Source: CAYGBW01 sp964348185
GTDB taxonomy: Bacteria; Desulfobacterota; BSN033; WVXP01
DNA: 12,035 nt
Assembly (NCBI GenBank): GCA_964348185.1
Contig: CAYGBW010000116.1
Coordinates: 1 to 12,035, forward strand
Reading direction: 5' to 3'
A program made the position numbers and the translations under genes. Under the pieces are notes generated by a model that was given only the letters and a program-made list of their open reading frames with translations, made no database searches and was not told where the DNA came from. Of the stretch, positions 1-5,206 are shown piece by piece. Position 1 is the first letter of the stretch. Every line of letters begins with the position of its first letter.

Positions 1-90
1 TATCCTGACCTTTCAAGCGGTCGTTTAGGTGCTCCAATCAATCCGTTCCCTTCCCTCTACCCATCTCTATCACAGTTCGCAATCCCAATG

Positions 91-954
91 CTAGAGAAAC
101 GAGTCGATCACCGCTTCGACCCTCGATGGATCGAGACGCCGCTTCACCAGAGGGCCGTCCTTCAAAACGGGTGACTGTCTCTCATAACTCAGCTTTTCAG
201 GATTTCGATAGAAAATCCCGATGGGGATCTGGTCGCCCCACTCCCTCGACTTCTCAATGGCCGCCATGAGGTCATGGGGATCGTGTCCGGTTTCGTTGAG
301 GTGATAGACCCGTTCCCTGTACCACTGAAACGTGTGAATGCGGTCAAAGCTGACACAGGGTTGGAGCACGTCTACCAGGGAGAATCCTTCAGCGGCGACC
401 GCTGCCTTGATCAGGTCTTTCAAATGGTTCCCATCACCGGCAAACCCTCGGGCCACAAAAGGGGGCTCAAAGGCCAGTGCCACGGTCAGGGGATTGAATG
501 GGGTCAGAAAGACCCCGTGAATCTGAACCCGGGTCACAAAGCCTCTCTCCGTTGTCGGGGAAGCCTGCCCCCGGGTTAATCCGAATACCTGATTGTTGTG
601 GGTGATCAGGGTCAGGTTGATATTTCTTCGAATGGCGTGGAGGAAGTGGTTTCCTCCCTCCCCAAACGTGTCCCCATCTCCACCGATGACGATAACCGGT
701 AGATCGACATTGGCGAATCGGATGGCTGTGGCAACCGGTAGGGCCCGACCGTGAAGTCCGTTGAAAAAGTTGCCTCTCATGTAGTGGGGCAGTTTTGCGG
801 CCTGCCCAATCCCTGAGACCAGGATGACCTCGTGGGGTCTTAGATCCATTTCGGCCAGTGCTCCCTTTACCGCGTTGAGAATGGGAAAGTTCCCACAGCC
901 AGGGCACCAGGTTATGGGAAAATCGTTTTCAAATTCTTGAATCTTTACCGTCAT
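91..954 (-). CDS. korB: 2-oxoacid:ferredoxin oxidoreductase, beta (ThDP-binding) subunit
   Basis: This is the catalytic half of an enzyme that oxidatively decarboxylates a 2-oxoacid with coenzyme A and passes electrons to ferredoxin in the cytoplasm. The 287-residue length is normal for KorB-type subunits. Visible motifs are the N-terminal WCPGCGN (Cys17, Cys20), the thiamine-diphosphate/Mg site GDGDTFGEGGNH (92-103) with NNQVFGLTRGQ (120-130), and a third Cys at 200. In the family a [4Fe-4S] cluster is held by four cysteines. The expected third ligand, in the segment usually written SGIGCS, is Gln51 here (SGIGQAAK), so only three cysteines remain. The ATG overlaps the stop of the upstream alpha gene by 4 bp (ATGA), implying translational coupling. 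The substrate (2-oxoglutarate, pyruvate, a branched-chain or aryl 2-oxoacid) cannot be read from the sequence, so korB is a family name only. No ferredoxin-like delta subunit is nearby. Confidence 0.93.
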   Translation of the reverse strand: MTVKIQEFENDFPITWCPGCGNFPILNAVKGALAEMDLRPHEVILVSGIGQAAKLPHYMRGNFFNGLHGRALPVATAIRFANVDLPVIVIGGDGDTFGEGGNHFLHAIRRNINLTLITHNNQVFGLTRGQASPTTERGFVTRVQIHGVFLTPFNPLTVALAFEPPFVARGFAGDGNHLKDLIKAAVAAEGFSLVDVLQPCVSFDRIHTFQWYRERVYHLNETGHDPHDLMAAIEKSREWGDQIPIGIFYRNPEKLSYERQSPVLKDGPLVKRRLDPSRVEAVIDSFL

Positions 955-2675
955 CGGTCCACCACCTCCCTTCTGAAGGCATCGGCAATTTCTTCGGCCA
1001 TGAATGGGCGGCCGTCGTATTTCAGAATCGCTCCGTCAGGCTTCTCTTGGATCTCCATCTGGATCAGGCGGGCGAGTTGGCCCGTGGCGTTATTCTCGAC
1101 CACTGCCCATTTTCGAGCCCTCCCGAGCATCTCGGACATCTGCCCTCCGGGAAATGGCCAGAGTTCATTCAGGTGAATGCCCCCAACCGAAATCCCATCC
1201 CGATTCAGAATGTCAATCGCCTCAGCCATGGGCCCGTACGTTGAGCCCCACCCCACAAGAAGGAACTCCCCTTTTGGATTCCCCAGTCGTTGGGGAGGGC
1301 CCATTTCCCTGGCGAGTCCTTCCATTTTTCGGAGGCGTTTATCCACCATTTTTTTTCTCACCTCGGCGTCTTCGGTAATGTGGCCGTACTCATCGTGTTC
1401 GTGACTGTCTGCCACAACCTCCAACCCAAAAGCAGAGGGGATCGATCTGGGTGAGACCCCGGAGTCCGTTATCTGGTACCGTCTGTATTCTTTCAGAGCC
1501 CTGGCTTCTTCTTCGCCGAGAAGGTGTCTGTTGATGGAGATGTTGGATATGTCGAATCGGGGCTCCGTGAAGTAGGAGTCCGCAAGGAATTGATCGGTGA
1601 GGAGGATCACGGGGACCTGGTACTTTTCAGCCAGATCGAAGGCCTTGATGGTGTCGTAAAAGGCCTCCCTGGCCGTTCCAGGGGAGAGAATGACCCGAGG
1701 AAACTCGCCCTGGGAGGCGTGGAGAACGAAGAGAAGATCCGCCTGTTCGGTTCGCGTGGGGAGGCCCGTAGCGGGCCCTGGCCGCTGGGCTTCAACGAAC
1801 ACCAGAGGTGTCTCCGATACGCCGGCCAACCCCAAAGCCTCAACCATCAGGCTGAATCCCCCTCCAGAGGTCGCGGTCAGGGTTCGTAGCCCTCCATAAG
1901 ACGCGCCAATGGCCATATTCATGGCAGCGATCTCGTCTTCTGCCTGTTCCACGACCATATCAAAATCGTCGGCTTTTCCCGCGAGATACATCATAATCGA
2001 TGTAGAGGGGCTCATGGGATAGGCAGACATAAACTGACACCCCGCCGTCAATGCCCCGATGGCCACCGCCTCATGACCGCTGATGAACATTCTCGGGTCT
2101 GATCCTTTGGGCTCGATTCGGAGCCCCGGGTGGGATCCGGCTTTTTGCAGTGTCGATTCATAGCCTGCCTGGGCTGCCCTCACGTTTCCCTCCACCGTGT
2201 CTGCCTTTGCCGCAAAGTACGTTTTCAGAAAATCTCCGAGCCTCTGGAAATCCCAACCCAGCAGGGCCAGGGTGGCACCGATGGCCACGGAGTTTTCGAA
2301 AATCCGATTGCCCCCTTTGTCGATGGCCAGGCGTTCCAGAGGGAGGCCGACAAACCTTGCATCCCCTTCGGGACCTGGATGCTTTTCAGAGTCGAAGATG
2401 ATGATTCCCGATGACCCCACTTCGTCCCGATGTCTCTCAATGCTTTCCTGATTGAGAGCGATGAGGACCTGAAGGGGCATGGACGGGGCTCTGACAGGCT
2501 TCTCGCTGAGCCGAATCTGAAAAAAGTTGTGCCCCCCCCTGATGCGGGATTCATTGTCCTGCATGGCAAAGACCTCCCAGCCTCCCCGGACAAAGAGCTT
2601 CCCGAGGATGAACCCGATCGTCTGCATGCCTTGCCCCGCAGCCCCGGCGACCATGATATTGACTTCGCTAACCAT
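951..2675 (-). CDS. korA: 2-oxoacid:ferredoxin oxidoreductase, fused gamma-alpha subunit
   Basis: This 574-residue subunit pairs with the downstream beta subunit to form a KorAB-type enzyme. The gamma domain, which binds CoA in the family, occupies about residues 1-190 and begins with AGAAGQGMQTIG. The alpha domain starts near residue 200 (GHEAVAIGALTAGC, then AYPMSPSTS). It contains the conserved GPATGLPTRTEQADL (300-314) and a second alpha subdomain from about 470 (LLVGWGSTYGP). Gamma-to-alpha order in one chain is the standard two-subunit arrangement. The ATG at 2675 is supported by a GGAGG (2681-2685, minus strand) five bases upstream and by a strong sigma70-like promoter above that. The last four bases overlap the beta start. 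The gene is divergent from the selenoprotein gene, so about 150 bp carry both promoters. The family is clear and the substrate is unknown. Confidence 0.93.
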   Translation of the reverse strand: MVSEVNIMVAGAAGQGMQTIGFILGKLFVRGGWEVFAMQDNESRIRGGHNFFQIRLSEKPVRAPSMPLQVLIALNQESIERHRDEVGSSGIIIFDSEKHPGPEGDARFVGLPLERLAIDKGGNRIFENSVAIGATLALLGWDFQRLGDFLKTYFAAKADTVEGNVRAAQAGYESTLQKAGSHPGLRIEPKGSDPRMFISGHEAVAIGALTAGCQFMSAYPMSPSTSIMMYLAGKADDFDMVVEQAEDEIAAMNMAIGASYGGLRTLTATSGGGFSLMVEALGLAGVSETPLVFVEAQRPGPATGLPTRTEQADLLFVLHASQGEFPRVILSPGTAREAFYDTIKAFDLAEKYQVPVILLTDQFLADSYFTEPRFDISNISINRHLLGEEEARALKEYRRYQITDSGVSPRSIPSAFGLEVVADSHEHDEYGHITEDAEVRKKMVDKRLRKMEGLAREMGPPQRLGNPKGEFLLVGWGSTYGPMAEAIDILNRDGISVGGIHLNELWPFPGGQMSEMLGRARKWAVVENNATGQLARLIQMEIQEKPDGAILKYDGRPFMAEEIADAFRREVVDR

Positions 2676-2701
2676 AAGAACCTCCGGTGTTTTTGCTGGC
2701 T

Positions 2702-2730
2702 ATTATAGGATGTGGCGACAAAAAGGGCAA
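2702..2730 (-). promoter_or_regulatory. sigma70-type promoter of the 2-oxoacid oxidoreductase operon
   Basis: On the minus strand a perfect TATAAT (plus positions 2702-2707) is preceded by TTGCCC (2725-2730), four of six matches to TTGACA, at the ideal 17-bp spacing. Transcription would start near 2695, giving a leader of about 20 nt with the GGAGG at 2681-2685 correctly placed before the ATG at 2675. Confidence 0.7.
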
Positions 2731-2758
2731 TGGGGTGGGTCAGGAAAGCCGCTTAGCC

Positions 2759-2788
2759 TTGATTTGGATGAAGGGGGTAGTTTATGAT
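2759..2788 (+). promoter_or_regulatory. possible promoter of the selenoprotein gene
   Basis: TTGATT (2759-2764) and TATGAT (2783-2788, five of six matches to TATAAT) are separated by 18 bp on the plus strand. A start near 2795 would leave a short leader containing the AAGGAG ribosome site at 2811-2816. It is divergent from, and does not overlap, the minus-strand promoter. This is a pattern match only. Confidence 0.4.
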
Positions 2789-2824
2789 TGAGGGTTTAGA
2801 CTCGGCTTGCAAGGAGTCCACGCG

Positions 2825-3826
2825 ATGGGGGCCTCAAAGCATTTAAGGCCATGGATTCTGATTCCCGGGAGCACAATCCTGGTTTTTGTGTTTTTGATCC
2901 TGGGGGGGATCGAGGATACCTATGGAAAGGAAAGTACCTGGGACGATATCCGAGCCCAGGCCCGGGCGGGTGGCTATGGGTTACTGACCCGAGAAGAGAT
3001 GGAGAAGGCGTATAAGCAAGGGCTTGAGGGGTTGATCCTCGACGCTCGGCCTAAAGGAAAGTTCAAGGGGGGACACATCCCCGGGGCGAGAAACATGGAG
3101 TTCAAGAACGCGCTCCAGGGGGTTCTCACAGGGGACCAAGAGACCGCGTATCGCAGTCTTCTCGGGCCGGACCTGAATCGGGAGATTATCATTTACGGTG
3201 ATGACCTCGAGTGACTCCGAAGCCATCTAGCCGCCCTGTTGGCGGTGCGCCTCGGTTACAAGAGAGTCTTGCGGTACCCCGAAGGGTACAAGGGGTGGCT
3301 GGGGACAGGGCTTCCTGTGGAGTTTAGGTCCGTGAAGGGCTTTCTCGGAGTGGGGGAACCTTTTCCTGATATCGAGCTTGCCGCTCCTCGTCTCCTCTGG
3401 GAGCGGGAGAACTTGGGCTTGGGAGGAGAGGATTTCTTCAAGGTCACAGACCTCGGTTTTGAAAGGATCTTGGTTGTGCTTTTCAGTTACTACTGCAATT
3501 CCTGCCGCAAGGACGCTCCCAAGATCAACGCCCTCAACGATCTAATCAAAAGAGAGCCTCGTTTGAGTGAAAGAATTAGGGTGGTGGCCATTGGAATGGG
3601 GAACAATACCGAAGAGATCGAGGCCTTCAGGCGGGATTACCACGTCAATTTCACCCTCATTCCGGATCCCGATTTCCGTGTCCATAAAGCCTTCGGAGAG
3701 ATCAGAACACCTTCCTTCATCTACGCTGAGATTAAGCCTGGAAGGAGAGCGGTTGTTCTCAAAATGCGAATGGGGCCCCTCGGGGATCCTCAGCGATTTC
3801 TCAAAGCCATGGAGTCCCTCCAATGA
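2825..3826 (+). CDS. probable selenocysteine-containing rhodanese-thioredoxin fusion protein (in-frame TGA at 3212-3214)
   Basis: I read one gene of 333 residues with TGA at codon 130 decoded as selenocysteine. The ATG at 2825 has a strong AAGGAG (2811-2816) eight bases upstream; the TTG at 2807 overlaps that site and is rejected. A hydrophobic stretch at about 10-27 (WILIPGSTILVFVFLILGG) is a signal peptide or membrane anchor, so the protein acts outside the cytoplasmic membrane. A rhodanese domain follows (LILDARPKGKF, GGHIPGARNM; active loop IIIYGDDLE-Sec-LRSHLAA; then RLGYKRV and GLPVE). Homology continues in the same frame across the TGA. A rhodanese subgroup has a YCxGxxCxxS loop: its second Cys aligns with the TGA and its first is Gly here. 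Residues about 175-333 form a TlpA/redoxin-like thioredoxin domain with SYYCNSC (Cys224, Cys227) and a probable cis-Pro in IRTPSF. The likely role is periplasmic thiol or sulfur redox chemistry. The alternative is a pseudogene with a nonsense mutation. No sel genes are in view. Confidence 0.75.
3215..3255 (+). promoter_or_regulatory. candidate bacterial SECIS stem-loop just after the in-frame TGA
   Basis: The RNA directly 3' of the TGA can fold. The apical stem is GCCGCC (3230-3235) with GGCGGU (3241-3246), five Watson-Crick pairs plus one G-U, closing a five-base loop CUGUU that contains the GU typical of bacterial SECIS loops. A lower stem pairs CCGA (3217-3220) with UCGG (3252-3255), and GC (3222-3223) with GC (3249-3250). 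The loop begins 21 nt after the TGA, within the 16-37 nt window I recall for bacterial SECIS elements. The fold was made by eye with no energy calculation. Confidence 0.55.
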
Positions 3827-3886
3827 TCTCCACCCTTGACGGCGCGGTCTGATGGAGGTTCTTTGCCCTCTTCCCCTCGATCTCCC

Positions 3887-3902
3887 TCCGGCCGCTGGCG
3901 GA
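3887..3902. other. small hairpin between convergent genes
   Basis: TCCG-G-CC/GG-CGGA forms a six-pair stem with one bulged G and a GCT loop in the 90-bp gap between the two convergent genes. There is no T-run on either side, so it is at best a weak shared termination signal. Confidence 0.2.
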
Positions 3903-3916
3903 AGTCTGTGGTAGGA

Positions 3917-4189
3917 TCAGAGTTTCCCAAAGAACATCACAACTCCAACAAGGATGAAGGCCGAGGCCGCCACCCTTCTGAGAATGTTCGCGGGAACCCA
4001 CTGATGAATCAGATGCCCAAGAATGACTCCGAGCAAAGTGACCACAGAAAGGGCGGTGACCGCTCCGAGAAAAACGGCCAAGGGTTTTGTCGTCTGAGTT
4101 GTCATCGTGATGACGGCGAGCTGGGTTTTGTCTCCAAGCTCTGCCAGAAAAAGGATGCCAAACGTCGTCGCAAAGACCTTCCAGTCCAT
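3917..4189 (-). CDS. GDT1/TMEM165 (UPF0016) family small membrane protein
   Basis: This 90-residue inner-membrane protein carries the family signature in AELGDKTQ (Glu17, Asp20, Lys21, Thr22) within the first hydrophobic segment (about 5-28). Two further membrane segments lie at about 36-60 and 68-87. GDT1/TMEM165 proteins are cation transporters, and bacterial members have been linked to Mn2+ export. Eukaryotic and many bacterial members have two such repeats, so a one-repeat protein would have to dimerise. I chose the ATG at 4189 because a perfect GGAGG (4196-4200, minus strand) lies six bases upstream. The ATG at 4216 would run into the inverted repeat that starts at 4207 and has no ribosome site. 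The gene is convergent with the selenoprotein gene. Its own promoter is not obvious and would have to lie inside or beyond the repeat element. Confidence 0.85.
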   Translation of the reverse strand: MDWKVFATTFGILFLAELGDKTQLAVITMTTQTTKPLAVFLGAVTALSVVTLLGVILGHLIHQWVPANILRRVAASAFILVGVVMFFGKL

Positions 4190-4206
4190 TCTCTGCCTCC
4201 TGTACC

Positions 4207-4409
4207 TAGTCGTCACTGGAAAACGCCCCTGACCCTCTCTGTACGGAGCTTTTGACCCGTTCTAAGGCTCGGTCATTCGATCCTCCGAACTCGGCCTGAC
4301 GGCCTCAGACAGCGGAATCTCGCCCCTTCGGGGACACTCCCTTCGCCAAGACGGGTAGCCCCAAAAACTCCGTAATGTTCGCTCCAGGGACATTTTCCAG
4401 TGACGACTA
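4207..4409. repeat. 203-bp MITE-like element with 17-bp perfect inverted repeats
   Basis: TAGTCGTCACTGGAAAA at 4207-4223 is repeated exactly in inverted orientation at 4393-4409. The match continues imperfectly inward to about 48 bp per arm, including TACGGAG(C/T)TTTTG at the same offset in both arms. The interior has small hairpins, for example CCCC-TTC-GGGG and GGCC-TGAC-GGCC near 4295-4333. No transposase or credible ORF lies inside. Both ends carry TA, compatible with a TA target duplication around 15-bp terminal repeats, but this is only two bases. The element begins seven bases upstream of the GDT1-family gene's ribosome site. It looks like a non-autonomous mobile element or a dispersed intergenic repeat. 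Confidence 0.65.
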
Positions 4410-4542
4410 ACTATTCGATGCACCGCTTCTGGTCTGTTTGAGAGGATCGCCCCTTTCGCAAGGGGCCTTGTCCGGACAGAACTCCTGTCAGAAGGCTGCA
4501 GTAAACATAGATAATACCCCAGAGGAGAATCGGCGTCTACGG
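4410..4542. other. gene-free spacer with a stable stem-loop (4449-4466)
   Basis: I see no credible gene here. GCCCCTT (4449-4455) pairs perfectly with AAGGGGC (4460-4466) around a TCGC loop, giving a stable seven-pair hairpin with no following T-run. It is followed by the palindrome GTCCGGAC (4470-4477) and a small GACAG/CTGTC stem. It may be an extension of the neighbouring repeat element or an untranslated structured RNA; neither can be decided from one copy. Confidence 0.35.
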
Positions 4543-4556
4543 CATGGGTCAACACC

Positions 4557-4584
4557 TTGAAATCCCGTTTGCCGTGGTTATTGT
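4557..4584 (+). promoter_or_regulatory. candidate promoter of the first hsp20 gene
   Basis: TTGAAA (4557-4562) and TATTGT (4579-4584) are spaced by 16 bp, a sigma70-like pair. One base earlier the -35 reads CTTGAAA, which also matches the heat-shock sigma32 -35. No CCCCAT-like -10 follows at the right distance, so I favour sigma70. The start would lie near 4591, about 50 nt before the ATG at 4643. Confidence 0.45.
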
Positions 4585-4642
4585 ATCCTTAGACGATGAA
4601 AAAACGATCGGGAAGGGAAAGTACCAAAAGGAGGTAACCGAT

Positions 4643-5086
4643 ATGCCGTTCGAAATGACACCGTGGAAACCATTTCGCGAGTTGGCAAACCTTCGGGAAG
4701 AAATGGACAAGATGTGGAGCCGTTTTTTTGGGGAGTGGCCAAGCCTTGAACCTTTCAGGGGCGAGTGGGCCCCATCACTCGACGTGTCTGAGACCAAGGA
4801 CAGCATCGTGGTGAACGCCGAGGTTCCTGGAATCGATCCAAAGGACATCGACATTTCCCTGACCAATGACGTTCTGACCATCAAGGGAGAAAAAAAGCAC
4901 GAGCAAGAAGAGAAGGAAGAGAACTACCACAGAATAGAGAGAAGCTACGGTTCTTTTTCCAGATCGACTCGGCTTCCCCGAGAGGTGCAGAGTGACAAAA
5001 TCAAGGCGAGTTACAAAAATGGCGTCCTCAAGATTACCTTACCCAAATCAGAGGAAGCAAAAGAGATCAAGATCAAGGTGGAATAG
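4643..5086 (+). CDS. small heat-shock protein, Hsp20/alpha-crystallin family
   Basis: This 147-residue ATP-independent holdase binds unfolding proteins in the cytoplasm and keeps them refoldable by DnaK and ClpB. The N-terminal arm (1-44) is rich in aromatic residues and ends before the alpha-crystallin domain, which opens with APSLDVSET. VPGIDPKDIDISL (61-73) and the strand GVLKITLP (127-134) are the diagnostic motifs. The C-terminus carries an I-x-I-like EIKIKVE. The ATG at 4643 is preceded by a near-perfect AAGGAGG (4628-4634), which favours it over an upstream in-frame ATG at 4544. It is the first gene of the stress island, 120 bp upstream of dnaK. Confidence 0.95.
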   Translation: MPFEMTPWKPFRELANLREEMDKMWSRFFGEWPSLEPFRGEWAPSLDVSETKDSIVVNAEVPGIDPKDIDISLTNDVLTIKGEKKHEQEEKEENYHRIERSYGSFSRSTRLPREVQSDKIKASYKNGVLKITLPKSEEAKEIKIKVE

Positions 5087-5087
5087 C

Positions 5088-5111
5088 CTTGAGTCATTTT
5101 CCCTTCCCAAT
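5088..5111 (+). promoter_or_regulatory. possible heat-shock (sigma32-like) promoter of dnaK
   Basis: CTTGAG (5088-5093) and CCCAAT (5106-5111) are spaced by 12 bp, resembling the CTTGAA / CCCCAT heat-shock promoter pattern. It begins two bases after the hsp20 stop and would give a leader of about 90 nt. The leader is AT-rich, and a TATATT at 5164-5169 could belong to a second, weaker promoter. No CIRCE operator is visible. Confidence 0.35.
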
Positions 5112-5206
5112 CGTTCCGATCTTTCTATTGCATTTCTCGTTTCTATAGCGATTTTTCTTAAACTATATTCCGAGATTCATGTTTTCACAGAAGGAGGAGA
5201 TGAAAC

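Noticed and set aside
1..90. Terminator or gene fragment at the left edge
   Set aside because: Only a weak 4-bp GACC/GGTC stem (7-22) is visible, and there is no T-run or coding signal.
467..907. 146-codon ORF antisense or out of frame in the beta-subunit gene
   Set aside because: The beta subunit in the other frame has full family homology. The Arg/His/Gly-rich translation is a shadow.
2807..2824. TTG start at 2807 for the rhodanese gene
   Set aside because: AAGGAG at 2811-2816 lies inside it and is correctly spaced for the ATG at 2825.
3239..3826. A separate thioredoxin-like gene starting at TTG 3239
   Set aside because: It would start inside the rhodanese C-terminal helix with no ribosome site and is in the same frame as the upstream ORF. 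A single gene read through the TGA explains the homology better.
3836..4255. 139-codon ORF on the plus strand
   Set aside because: It is antisense to the GDT1-family gene, and its composition (Arg/Ser/Lys-rich, no domain) is that of a shadow frame.
4207..4409. yybP-ykoY (Mn2+) riboswitch upstream of the UPF0016 gene
   Set aside because: By eye the conserved loop sequences and paired helices of that riboswitch are absent; the terminal inverted repeats explain the structure.
4449..4466. Intrinsic terminator at the GCCCCTT/AAGGGGC hairpin
   Set aside because: No T-run follows on either strand, and no gene ends just before it.
4262..4555. 97-codon ORF on the minus strand
   Set aside because: It crosses the inverted-repeat element and the hairpin, has no recognisable domain, and part of its translation mirrors the opposite strand's because of the palindrome.
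5087..5206. CIRCE/HrcA operator before dnaK
   Set aside because: No TTAGCACTC...GAGTGCTAA-like inverted repeat is present in this gap or in the other stress-gene gaps.
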